From CADEED01 sp046733635 (GTDB lineage Bacteria > Pseudomonadota > Gammaproteobacteria > Steroidobacterales > Steroidobacteraceae), in assembly GCA_046733635.1 (NCBI GenBank), contig JBKPPO010000354.1, positions 1 through 13,482 of the forward strand: a DNA stretch of 13,482 nucleotides. The letters run 5' to 3'. This document shows, in pieces, positions 1 to 8,320 of the stretch. Every line of letters begins with the position of its first letter. Position 1 is the stretch's first letter. Under the pieces are notes generated by a model that was given only the letters and a program-made list of their open reading frames with translations, was not told where the DNA came from and did no database searches. A program made the position numbers and the translations under genes.

Positions 1-1
1 G

Positions 2-1759
2 ATCGAGTTCGGCATGGACGGCACGATCCAGAGCATCAACGAGAACTTCGCCCGCTCGATGGGATATTCGAAGGACGAAGTGGTGGGCAAACACCACAGC
101 ACTTTGTGCGAAGGCCAGTACGCCACGAGCTCCGAGTACCGGGCGATGTGGGCCAAGCTGAATCGCGGCGAGTATGACGTCGGCGTGTTCAAGCGCATCG
201 CCAAGGGCGGCCGCGAAGTCTGGCTGCAGGCGTCGTACAACCCGATCACCGATGTGAACGGCAAACTCTTCAAGGTGGTGAAGTACGCCACCGACGTGAC
301 CGAACAGACCGTCAAGAATGCGGACTTCGCGGGCCAGCTCGCGGCGATCAGCAAGGCGCAGGTCATCGTCGAGTGTGATCTCGACGGCACGGTGCGCAAG
401 GTCAATGACAACTTCGCGCGCGTCATGGGTTACAGCGAGAGCGAAGTCGTCGGCCGTCACCACAGCATGTTCGTGGCTGCGGACGTCTCGGGTTCCGCGG
501 ACTACCGCAACATGTGGGCGAAATTCGCTCGCGGCGAAGCCGAGTTCGGCAACTACAAGTCCGTGGCCAAGGGCGGTCGCGAAGTCTGGCTGCAGGCTTC
601 CTTCAATCCGATCGCCGATGCGAACGGCAGGCCGTTCAAGGTCGTGAAGTACGCGAGTGACGTCACGCCGGCGCAGCAGGCGCAGGCCATGCTGCAGCTC
701 TCCGTGGCGCAGACGCAGGACGCGGTCAAACACGCCGCCGATGGCGACCTCACCAAGCGCATTCCGATCGAAGGCAAGACCGGCGATCTCGAGCAGCTCT
801 GCCGCGGCGTGAATTCGCTGCTGGAGTCCACGGCGGACCTCGTGAAGCAGGTCAAGACCGCCACCGGTGAAGTGCAGCAGGGCGCCGAGGAGATCTCCAA
901 GGGCAACACCAACCTCTCGCAGCGCACGGAAGAGCAGGCGTCGAGCCTCGAAGAGACCGCTTCTTCGATGGAAGAGATGACCTCGACCGTGAAGCAGACC
1001 GCCGACAACGCCGGTCAGGCCAACCAGCTCGCGATGGCTGCGCGCCAGCAGGCCGAGAAGGGTGGTTCGGTGGTGGGCGCCGCCGTCACCGCGATGAGCG
1101 GCATCAACGCCGCGAGCAAGAAGATCGCCGACATCATCGGCGTCATCGACGAGATCGCGTTCCAGACCAACCTCCTGGCGCTCAACGCCGCGGTCGAAGC
1201 CGCGCGCGCCGGCGAACAGGGCCGCGGCTTCGCCGTGGTCGCGACCGAAGTCCGCAACCTGGCCGGCCGCTCCGCGACCGCCGCGAAGGAGATCAAGACG
1301 CTGATCCAGGACAGCGTGGCGCGCGTCGACGAAGGCAGCAAGCTGGTCGACGAATCGGGCCGCACGCTGGAGGAAATCGTCAACGCGGTCAAGAAGGTGA
1401 CGGACATCGTCGCCGAGATCGCCGCCGCCTCGCGCGAGCAGTCGAGCGGCATCGAACAGGTCAACAGGGCCGTGATGCAGATGGACACCACGACGCAGCA
1501 GAACGCCGCGCTCGTGGAAGAAGCCGCGGCGGCCAGCCAGGCCATCGTCGAGCAGGCGCAGGCCCTCAACAGCCTGGTGTCCCGCTACGACGTGGGTGAT
1601 GGCGGCGCGGTCGTCACACGCGGATCGGCGCCAGCCGAGCGGCGTGGCAAGGATCGTCCGTGGAGCAACAACAAGGCGACGGTTAGAAAGCCCGTGACTG
1701 TTTCCGCCCCGGCCCGCAAGGCCGCGGGTGGTGACGGCGCGGAATGGTCTGAATTCTGA
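2..1759 (+). CDS. Methyl-accepting chemotaxis protein, tandem PAS, 5' end outside window
   Basis: This is the C-terminal 585 residues of a chemoreceptor. The reading frame is open to the left edge and begins inside a PAS domain, so the true start is upstream and the ATG at 14 is internal. Numbered from base 2, PAS-A covers about 1-95 (GKHHSTLCE motif), PAS-B about 112-225 (GRHHSMF motif), and a HAMP-like linker (DGDLTKRI) begins near 240. The MCP signalling hairpin covers about 294-530, with a tip matching the enterobacterial Tar/Tsr type without gaps (36-heptad class). A basic Ala/Pro tail ends in EWSEF, an xWxxF tether for adaptation enzymes. The PAS type is the one common in BdlA-like receptors. 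It is a close paralogue of the next gene, which suggests that the missing part holds membrane segments and a HAMP, but a soluble protein is equally possible. Ligand unknown. Confidence 0.96.
   Translation: MEFGMDGTIQSINENFARSMGYSKDEVVGKHHSTLCEGQYATSSEYRAMWAKLNRGEYDVGVFKRIAKGGREVWLQASYNPITDVNGKLFKVVKYATDVTEQTVKNADFAGQLAAISKAQVIVECDLDGTVRKVNDNFARVMGYSESEVVGRHHSMFVAADVSGSADYRNMWAKFARGEAEFGNYKSVAKGGREVWLQASFNPIADANGRPFKVVKYASDVTPAQQAQAMLQLSVAQTQDAVKHAADGDLTKRIPIEGKTGDLEQLCRGVNSLLESTADLVKQVKTATGEVQQGAEEISKGNTNLSQRTEEQASSLEETASSMEEMTSTVKQTADNAGQANQLAMAARQQAEKGGSVVGAAVTAMSGINAASKKIADIIGVIDEIAFQTNLLALNAAVEAARAGEQGRGFAVVATEVRNLAGRSATAAKEIKTLIQDSVARVDEGSKLVDESGRTLEEIVNAVKKVTDIVAEIAAASREQSSGIEQVNRAVMQMDTTTQQNAALVEEAAAASQAIVEQAQALNSLVSRYDVGDGGAVVTRGSAPAERRGKDRPWSNNKATVRKPVTVSAPARKAAGGDGAEWSEF
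911..1060 (+). repeat. Receptor methylation-helix block, copy 1
   Basis: A 150-base block coding for 50 residues that are identical in all four receptors and include the methylation helix. It is the reference copy for the comparison below; differences were counted by eye. Confidence 0.85.
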
Positions 1760-1765
1760 GGGTGG
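1759..1765 (+). promoter_or_regulatory. Ribosome binding site deciding the start of the second receptor
   Basis: A purine-rich AGGGTGG overlaps the stop codon of the first receptor and ends 8 bases before the ATG at 1774. It favours 1774 over the in-frame GTG at 1762, which lies inside this site, and over the ATG at 1780, which is too distant. Confidence 0.55.
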
Positions 1766-1773
1766 TTAGACAA

Positions 1774-4374
1774 ATGAACATGGCGAACTTCAAGGTGGGT
1801 ACACGTCTGGCGGTGGGTTTCGGCCTGCTGCTCGTGGCGTGCGGCGCAATCGGACTCATCGGCGTCTCCAAGATGGCGGAGCTAGATGCGGGCATGCAGG
1901 AGATCGCGACGAACGACTGGAAACAGGTTCGCCTGATCAACACGGTCGAGAAGAATCTGCGAATCAATGCGGCGAATACCGCCGAGTTGCTGATCGCCGA
2001 TGAACTCGAGCGCGACATCATCATTTCCGACATCGATTCGAATCGCAAGGCCGCGACTGAGGCGCTCGAAGCGCTGGGTGCGCTCCTGGTCGAGGATGAC
2101 ACCAAGGCGCAGCTCGCCACGATCGTCGAGAAGCGTGAAGCGCAGGTGGCCTCGCTCAAGAAGGTCCAGGAGCTGGCTGGCGATCCGGCGCGTCACAACT
2201 CCGCGGTCAATGTCTATCAGACCGAAACCCAGCAGTTGATCAAGGCCACCCTGGGCGAGATCGAGAAGATGGTCACGCTGCTCGCCGAAGACTTCGAAGA
2301 AGCCGCGATTGAATCCGGCAACGACTACGACACCGGCCGCAACCTGGTGTTCATCATCCTGGGTTCGGCGCTGGCCGCCGGCATCGCGCTCGCGATCTTC
2401 CTGGCGCGCAGCATCGTGCGTCCCCTTGGCAATGCCGTGCAGGTGGCCGACGCCATCAAGGGCGGCAAGCTCAACAACCAGATCGAAGTGGAAGGAACGG
2501 ACGAACCGAGCCAGCTGCTGTCGTCCCTCGACGCCATGCAGATGGAACTCAAGTCGCGCGATGAGAAGGACGCGGACTTCCGCGGCCAGATCGGCGCCAT
2601 CAACCGTGCCCAGGCCGTCATTGAGTTCTCGATGGACGGCACCGTTCGCAACGTCAACGACAACTTCGCCACCGTCATGGGTTATTCGCACGACGAGGTG
2701 GTGGGCAAACACCACAGCACGCTCTGCGAAAGCGGCTACGCGTCGAGCCCCGAGTACCGCGCGCTGTGGGCCAAGCTCAACCGCGGCGAATACGAAGTGG
2801 GCACGTACAAGCGCATCGGCAAGGGTGGGCGCGAGGTCTGGATCCAAGCCTCGTATAACCCGATCGCCGACATCAGCGGCAAGTTCGTCAAGGTGGTCAA
2901 GTACGCCACCGACGTCACCGAGCAGATGGTGAAGAACGCCGACTTCGCCGGCCAGCTCTCGGCCATCGGCAAGTCTCAGGCCATTACCGAGTTCGACATG
3001 GACGGCACGGTGCGCAAGGTCAACGACAACTTCTCGAAGGTCATGGGTTATTCCTCTTCGGAAGTCGTGGGCCGTCACCACAACATGTTCACGGACGCGG
3101 CGACGTCCAACAGCGCCGAATACCGCGCGCTCTGGTCGAAGCTCGCGCGTGGCGAAGCCGAACTCGGCAACTACAAGCGCGTCGCCAAGGGCGGCCGCGA
3201 AGTGTGGTTGCAGTCTTCGTACAACCCCATTCCGGATGCCAATGGCAAGCCGTTCAAGGTGGTCGAGTATGCGAGCGACGTGACGCCGAACATGCAGGCG
3301 CAGCAGATGCTCCAGCTTGCGGTTCACCAGACGCAGGAGACCGTCAAGGCTGCCACCGACGGCGATCTCACACGCCGCATCCCGACCGAAGGCAAGACGG
3401 GAGATCTCGAGGTGTTGTGCCGCGGCGTGAACTCGCTGCTCGAAGCCACCGCGGATCTCGTCAAACGCGTCAAGAACTCCACGGGTGAAGTGCAACAGGG
3501 CGCCGAGGAAATTTCCAAGGGCAACACCAACCTCTCGCAGCGCACGGAAGAACAGGCGTCGAGCCTCGAAGAGACCGCCTCTTCGATGGAAGAGATGACT
3601 TCGACCGTGAAGCAGACCGCCGACAACGCCGGTCAGGCCAACCAGCTCGCGATGGCTGCGCGCCAGCAGGCCGAGAAGGGTGGTCACGTCGTGGGCGCCG
3701 CCGTCACCGCGATGAGCGGGATCAACGCCGCCAGCAAGAAGATCGCCGACATCATCGGCGTCATCGACGAGATCGCGTTCCAGACCAACCTGCTCGCCCT
3801 CAATGCCGCGGTGGAAGCCGCGCGCGCCGGTGAACAGGGCCGTGGCTTCGCGGTGGTGGCGACCGAAGTGCGCAACCTCGCGGGTCGCTCCGCGACGGCG
3901 GCCAAAGAGATAAAGACGCTCATCCAGGACAGCGTGGCGCGCGTCGAAGAGGGCAGCAAGCTCGTCGACGAGTCGGGTCAGACGCTCGAAGAGATCGTGA
4001 ACTCGGTGAAGAAGGTGACGGACATCGTCGCCGAGATCGCCGCGGCCTCACGCGAACAGTCGAGCGGCATCGAACAGGTCAACAAGGCCGTGATGCAGAT
4101 GGACACCACGACGCAGCAGAACGCCGCGCTCGTGGAGGAAGCCGCGGCGGCGAGCCAGGCCATCGTCGAGCAGGCGCAGGCGCTCAACAGCCTCGTGTCG
4201 CGTTACAACGTCGGCGACGGCCGCTCGTCGGGCAGCGCGCTCGAGCAGCGCGCCGATCGCATCCTGTCGGCCAAGCCGGCGCCGGCGGCGGCGCGCAAGC
4301 CCGCTGCCGCTGCATCTCCCGCGCCGGCCCGCAAAGCCGTGAGCGGCGACAGCGCCGAGTGGAGCGAGTTCTAG
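1774..4374 (+). CDS. Transmembrane methyl-accepting chemotaxis protein, HAMP-PAS-PAS
   Basis: A chemoreceptor of 866 residues. TM1 is about 12-31. An all-helical periplasmic region of four-helix-bundle size (about 32-189) follows, then TM2 about 191-210 and HAMP from about 212 (RSIVRPL). PAS-A is about 273-385, PAS-B about 395-507, and a second HAMP-like linker about 522-568 (DGDLTRRI). The MCP signalling hairpin follows, with the conserved block 586-635. The Ala/Pro/Lys-rich flexible tail ends in EWSEF (862-866), fitting the xWxxF tether. The start at ATG 1774 is chosen because of the ribosome binding site just upstream; a GTG at 1762 would add four residues. It lies 14 bases after the first receptor, whose PAS pair it matches domain for domain (A with A, B with B), so the PAS pair predates the gene duplication. 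Membrane topology suggests sensing in the periplasm plus the cytoplasm. Ligands cannot be read from sequence. Confidence 0.97.
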   Translation: MNMANFKVGTRLAVGFGLLLVACGAIGLIGVSKMAELDAGMQEIATNDWKQVRLINTVEKNLRINAANTAELLIADELERDIIISDIDSNRKAATEALEALGALLVEDDTKAQLATIVEKREAQVASLKKVQELAGDPARHNSAVNVYQTETQQLIKATLGEIEKMVTLLAEDFEEAAIESGNDYDTGRNLVFIILGSALAAGIALAIFLARSIVRPLGNAVQVADAIKGGKLNNQIEVEGTDEPSQLLSSLDAMQMELKSRDEKDADFRGQIGAINRAQAVIEFSMDGTVRNVNDNFATVMGYSHDEVVGKHHSTLCESGYASSPEYRALWAKLNRGEYEVGTYKRIGKGGREVWIQASYNPIADISGKFVKVVKYATDVTEQMVKNADFAGQLSAIGKSQAITEFDMDGTVRKVNDNFSKVMGYSSSEVVGRHHNMFTDAATSNSAEYRALWSKLARGEAELGNYKRVAKGGREVWLQSSYNPIPDANGKPFKVVEYASDVTPNMQAQQMLQLAVHQTQETVKAATDGDLTRRIPTEGKTGDLEVLCRGVNSLLEATADLVKRVKNSTGEVQQGAEEISKGNTNLSQRTEEQASSLEETASSMEEMTSTVKQTADNAGQANQLAMAARQQAEKGGHVVGAAVTAMSGINAASKKIADIIGVIDEIAFQTNLLALNAAVEAARAGEQGRGFAVVATEVRNLAGRSATAAKEIKTLIQDSVARVEEGSKLVDESGQTLEEIVNSVKKVTDIVAEIAAASREQSSGIEQVNKAVMQMDTTTQQNAALVEEAAAASQAIVEQAQALNSLVSRYNVGDGRSSGSALEQRADRILSAKPAPAAARKPAAAASPAPARKAVSGDSAEWSEF
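3529..3678 (+). repeat. Receptor methylation-helix block, copy 2
   Basis: Same 50 codons as copy 1 with 3 base differences, all synonymous. Confidence 0.85.
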
Positions 4375-4377
4375 TCC

Positions 4378-5643
4378 ATGACGAGTCTGCACACCTCGGC
4401 CAGGCACGCAGTCCGTGCATCGTGGTTCTTCACGATGCTGGCGGCGTTTGCGCCTGCCGCGGGTGCGCAGGAAAGCGAAGAGGGACCTTCGTTTTCGCTG
4501 AGCGCCGCTTACACGGGCGACCTGCGTCGTAACACCACCGGCGGTCTCGCCGTGGGCACGGCTTACACGGACGCGGTGGATCTCGGCCTGGTCTGGGTCA
4601 ACGATGGCTTGTTCCCGGGCGCCCGCATGACGACGAATCTCTCGGTCATGCATCTCGCGGGCAAAGGCATCACGGAGCACTACCTCGGCGATCTGCAGGG
4701 CGTGAACAATATCGAAGGTCCGCACGGCTGGAAGCTGTACGAGTCCTGGGTGGAGTTCGGTTTCGGCGGCAGCAGCAGCACGCTGCGGGCCGGCGTCATG
4801 GATCTCAACGCCGAGTTCGATACGCCGGTGACGCAGGGCATCTTCACCTCGTCGCCCTTCGGCATCGGGACGGAGTTTTCGCAGACCGGCCTCAATGGTC
4901 CGGTGTGCTGGCCGACCACGGGTCTCGGCATTCGCGCTGCCGGCGATTTCAGCGAGTCGGTTCACTGGCGCATCGGCGCCTACGATGGTTCGCCGGGTCA
5001 CGACGACAACTCGTTCATGAGCACGCAGGTGTCGGGTGACGAGGGCGCGCTGATCGCGGGCGAGATCGAATACCGCTCGGAGCGCGTGCACAAACTTGCG
5101 TTCGGCATGTGGTCGTACACCACGGCGTTCGAACGCCTGGATGCGCCGATCACGGGCCGTGCCGGCGAGCAGCACGGCAACAGCGGCTTCTATGCGCATT
5201 TCGACACGCGCCTCGGCTCCGCCGGCATCGTCGACTTCGACGCCGCCCTGCGCGCGGGTACCGCGGAGGCGCGCTTCAATCCCGTGGATCGCTTCGCGAG
5301 CGCGGCGGTGACCGCCACGCATCTCTTCGAATCCCGCCCCGGCGACACGCTGGGGATCGGCGTGGCCTGGGCCCACCTGGGCGACGACTATCTATCCCTG
5401 CGTTCGTTCGAGGGCCAGCCGGCCTCGACGGCTGAGACCACCTTCGAACTCGTCTATCGCGCCGAAGTCACGCCCTGGCTCTCGCTGCTGCCCAACCTGC
5501 AGTTCGTGAGCGATCCGGGCGCTGATCCTTCCCTCGATGACGCCTGGGTCGCCGGCATCCGATTCGAACTCGCTCGCGAGCGGACCTGGGGACTGAACGC
5601 GCGCCGCACGCCGGCCGTGGACGAGTCTTACGCCAGCAAATAA
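4378..5643 (+). CDS. OprB-like carbohydrate-selective outer-membrane porin
   Basis: A predicted outer-membrane beta-barrel of 421 residues, a usual length for the OprB family, whose members pass sugars across the outer membrane. A signal peptide is visible: a basic start, hydrophobic core WFFTMLAAFAP, and a likely cut after AGA (residue 30). The body alternates polar and hydrophobic residues with many Gly and aromatic residues. OprB-like stretches include FSQTGLNGP, WPTTGLGIRAA, GAYDGSPG and LLPNLQFVSDPG. The last strand, AWVAGIRFEL, ends at residue 398 and resembles a BAM beta-signal, yet 23 more polar residues follow, so the usual C-terminal aromatic residue is missing. ATG 4378 is 3 bases after the preceding receptor stop, with only a weak GGAG at 4361-4364, so translation is probably coupled. 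Its place between two receptor genes suggests delivery of a ligand to them, but this is inference; substrate unknown. Confidence 0.8.
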   Translation: MTSLHTSARHAVRASWFFTMLAAFAPAAGAQESEEGPSFSLSAAYTGDLRRNTTGGLAVGTAYTDAVDLGLVWVNDGLFPGARMTTNLSVMHLAGKGITEHYLGDLQGVNNIEGPHGWKLYESWVEFGFGGSSSTLRAGVMDLNAEFDTPVTQGIFTSSPFGIGTEFSQTGLNGPVCWPTTGLGIRAAGDFSESVHWRIGAYDGSPGHDDNSFMSTQVSGDEGALIAGEIEYRSERVHKLAFGMWSYTTAFERLDAPITGRAGEQHGNSGFYAHFDTRLGSAGIVDFDAALRAGTAEARFNPVDRFASAAVTATHLFESRPGDTLGIGVAWAHLGDDYLSLRSFEGQPASTAETTFELVYRAEVTPWLSLLPNLQFVSDPGADPSLDDAWVAGIRFELARERTWGLNARRTPAVDESYASK

Positions 5644-5658
5644 CGGCAAACAACCCAC

Positions 5659-8295
5659 ATGAACAACCTCATCACCAGACTTTCGCTGCGGGGCAAGTTC
5701 CTGCTCATTGCCATCGCGATGCTGGTGCCCATCAGCGTGTTGTCGCTGATCTCGGCCCGCCTGGAGCTCGAGAAGATCGGCGTGGCGCGCCACGAGGACG
5801 AAGGCCTCGACTGGGCCTCGGAGCTCATCGCCATCGCGGCCAATCTGTCGGAGTACCGAGAGCACGCGATCGCCGTGGCCGGTGGTGCGGAAAACGAACG
5901 CGCCGAGATGCTCGAGCACGGCGGCCTGATCGCCGCGGCCGCGGACAAGCTCGACGCGCTGGTCGCCGAGGGCAATGAAGAATTCACGCAGGCGTCGGCC
6001 TGGCCGGAACTCGCGCCGCGAGTGCGCGAGGCCCTTCAAGGCGAGGGCACCTCCGCCAAACAATTGCGCGCGGGTCCCGCTCTCATCGCCGACCTGCACC
6101 AGAGTGTGCTCATGGTGGCGGAGAAGTCCGAACTCATCCTCGACCCGGGCGCCGATACGTTCCCTTTGATGTTCAGTTCGCTGTTCGACCTGCCCAAGGG
6201 TGTCGAGGCGCTGGCGAGCGCACGCCGCGCCATGGATCTCATCGGCAGCGGCGACGACAGCCTCACGAATCACACGCAGCTCGCGGCGGAAGCCGCGGAC
6301 GCGCGCATCCGGCTCAACAGCGCGATGCATTTTCTGACGGACAACTACGCGCGCAATCGCACGATCGAGTCGAAGATTCCCGCGATGGCGCAGGACCTCG
6401 AGAAGAAGGTGAGCGCCGCGTTCACCGCCATCACCGATGGCGGCAAGGACGGCGTGGATGGCGCCGAAGCGCGCAAGATGTCGGGCGACATCGAACTACT
6501 GACCGAAGAGCTCTCCGAGCTGCGCACGATCGCGAACGACGAACTCTCCGACCTGCTCACGGCGCGGGCGCGTCACAGCCAGATGATCCTCGCGGCCGAA
6601 GGCGCCATGGTGCTGGTGTTCGTGCTCGCCGCGTTCTGGGTGCAGCGCCGCGTCACGGGTTACATCGGCAGCAAGCTCGACACCGCCAACGCCGTGTTCG
6701 CCAAACTGCAGCAGGGCCAGTTCGACAGCGTCATCGGCGATCAGCCCGGCGACGAACTCGGCTCGCTATTGCTCGCAATCGACCGCATGCAAACCGGTCT
6801 CGCGCATCGCGTGGAGACTGACCGTCAGGCCTCCGTGGCGGATCGGGCGCGGGCGGTGGCCGGCGAACGCATCAAGCAGGCGCTGGATGCCTCTTCGGTC
6901 AACGTCGTCGTCGCCGACGAACGCGACGAGATCATCTATCTGAACCCGGCCGCGCAGAAACTCATGCACGCCGCGCAGTCGGACTTTAGGCAGATGCAAC
7001 CGCGATTCGACGTGAGCCGCCTCGTCGGCTCGAACCTCGGCGTGTTGTTCCCCGAGGGCTCACGCAAGCAGGCCACCGCACAGTTCTCGGCGGGCGCCCG
7101 CACGTTGCAGACCATCACGAGCGCCATCGTCGATACCCACGGCCGCCGCATCGGCACCGTGGTGGAGTGGCAGGACCGGACCCAGGAGGTCGCGGCCGAG
7201 AAGGAAATCGGCGGCCTCGTGTCCGCGGTGGCCGAAGGAAAACTCGATCAGCGCATCTCGCTCAACGGCAAGTCCGGCTTCTTCGAGGTGCTGGCCCGCG
7301 GTCTCAACGGCGTGGTCGGCACCGTGAGCGACGTGGTGTCCGAGACCCGCCGCCTGGTCCAGAGCGCCAACGACGGAGATCTCACGCGCCGCATGGAGCT
7401 CGACGGAAAACCCGGGCTGTTCGTCTCGATCGGCTCGGGCGTGAATTCATTGGTGCACAACATGGCGAATGTCGTGACCGAAGTGAAACACAGGGCGACC
7501 GAGGTGCAGGCCGGCGCGGAGGAGATCTCGCGAGGCAACCTGAATCTCTCGCAGCGCACGGAAGAACAGGCGTCGAGCCTCGAAGAGACCGCTTCTTCGA
7601 TGGAAGAGATGACCTCGACCGTGAAGCAGACCGCGGACAACGCCGGTCAGGCCAACCAGCTCGCGATGGCCGCGCGCCAGCAGGCGGAGAAGGGCGGCGT
7701 GGTGGTGAACAACGCGGTGGCCGCGATGGGCGGCATCAACGCCGCGAGCAAGAAGATCGCCGACATCATCGGCGTCATCGACGAGATCGCGTTCCAGACC
7801 AACCTGCTCGCCCTCAATGCCGCGGTGGAAGCCGCGCGCGCCGGTGAACAGGGCCGCGGCTTCGCCGTCGTGGCAACCGAAGTCCGCAACCTCGCCGGTC
7901 GCTCGGCGACGGCGGCGAAAGAGATCAAGACGCTCATCCAGGACAGCGTGTCCAAGGTGGAAGAGGGCAGCAAGCTCGTGGACGAATCGGGCCGCACGCT
8001 CGAAGAGATCGTGAACTCGGTGAAGAAGGTGACGGACATCGTCGCCGAGATCGCCGCCGCGTCGCGCGAGCAGTCGAGCGGCATCGAGCAGGTCAACAAG
8101 GCCATCATGCAGATGGACGCGAACACGCAGCAGAACGCCGCGCTGGTCGAGCAGGCCGCTGCGGCCAGCCAGGCCATCGTCGAACAAACACAGTCTTTGT
8201 CTTCATTGGTAGATCGTTATCGCATCGCCGGCGCGGCCGGAATCCGCGCGACGCAGGTGAACGACGATTCAGGCACTCACTCCGCGGCCGCCTGA
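5659..8295 (+). CDS. Transmembrane methyl-accepting chemotaxis protein, HAMP-PAS-HAMP-HAMP, no C-terminal tether
   Basis: A chemoreceptor of 878 residues. TM1 is about 14-33. A large helical periplasmic region of about 275 residues follows, nearly twice that of the second receptor, with LDPGADTF at 161-168 and LP soon after, as in other helical sensor regions. TM2 is about 309-328, with HAMP after it. A PAS about 404-510 is of the same type as in the next gene (IIYLN, GTVVEW). Two consecutive HAMP-like units lie at about 515-562 (EGKLDQRI) and 563-610 (DGDLTRRM), then the signalling hairpin from about 618. The protein ends in GTHSAAA, with no xWxxF tether, unlike the other three receptors here. 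The start is the first ATG after the in-frame stop of the porin, 15 bases away; no clear ribosome binding site is seen. Its location right after the porin makes it a candidate sensor of what the porin admits (inference). Confidence 0.96.
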   Translation: MNNLITRLSLRGKFLLIAIAMLVPISVLSLISARLELEKIGVARHEDEGLDWASELIAIAANLSEYREHAIAVAGGAENERAEMLEHGGLIAAAADKLDALVAEGNEEFTQASAWPELAPRVREALQGEGTSAKQLRAGPALIADLHQSVLMVAEKSELILDPGADTFPLMFSSLFDLPKGVEALASARRAMDLIGSGDDSLTNHTQLAAEAADARIRLNSAMHFLTDNYARNRTIESKIPAMAQDLEKKVSAAFTAITDGGKDGVDGAEARKMSGDIELLTEELSELRTIANDELSDLLTARARHSQMILAAEGAMVLVFVLAAFWVQRRVTGYIGSKLDTANAVFAKLQQGQFDSVIGDQPGDELGSLLLAIDRMQTGLAHRVETDRQASVADRARAVAGERIKQALDASSVNVVVADERDEIIYLNPAAQKLMHAAQSDFRQMQPRFDVSRLVGSNLGVLFPEGSRKQATAQFSAGARTLQTITSAIVDTHGRRIGTVVEWQDRTQEVAAEKEIGGLVSAVAEGKLDQRISLNGKSGFFEVLARGLNGVVGTVSDVVSETRRLVQSANDGDLTRRMELDGKPGLFVSIGSGVNSLVHNMANVVTEVKHRATEVQAGAEEISRGNLNLSQRTEEQASSLEETASSMEEMTSTVKQTADNAGQANQLAMAARQQAEKGGVVVNNAVAAMGGINAASKKIADIIGVIDEIAFQTNLLALNAAVEAARAGEQGRGFAVVATEVRNLAGRSATAAKEIKTLIQDSVSKVEEGSKLVDESGRTLEEIVNSVKKVTDIVAEIAAASREQSSGIEQVNKAIMQMDANTQQNAALVEQAAAASQAIVEQTQSLSSLVDRYRIAGAAGIRATQVNDDSGTHSAAA
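7543..7692 (+). repeat. Receptor methylation-helix block, copy 3
   Basis: Same 50 codons as copy 1 with 5 base differences, all synonymous. Confidence 0.85.
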
Positions 8296-8310
8296 GCCGC
8301 TGTTACATGC

Positions 8311-8316
8311 AGAGGA
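8311..8316 (+). promoter_or_regulatory. Ribosome binding site of the soluble receptor
   Basis: AGAGGA lies 4 bases before ATG 8321, in the 25-base gap after the third receptor. It supports independent re-initiation at this gene. Confidence 0.6.
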
Positions 8317-8320
8317 TCGC

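Noticed and set aside
1882..3687. 601-codon open frame on the minus strand opposite the second receptor
   Set aside because: Same antisense shadow pattern; similar shadows recur opposite every receptor because the receptors themselves are repeats.
4048..5376. 442-codon open frame on the minus strand across the second receptor and the porin
   Set aside because: It crosses two supported genes on the other strand, with no signal peptide, domain or start signal of its own.
5644..5658. Gap between the porin and the third receptor, considered as a terminator or promoter site
   Set aside because: Fifteen bases, A/C-rich, with no hairpin and no promoter-like boxes.
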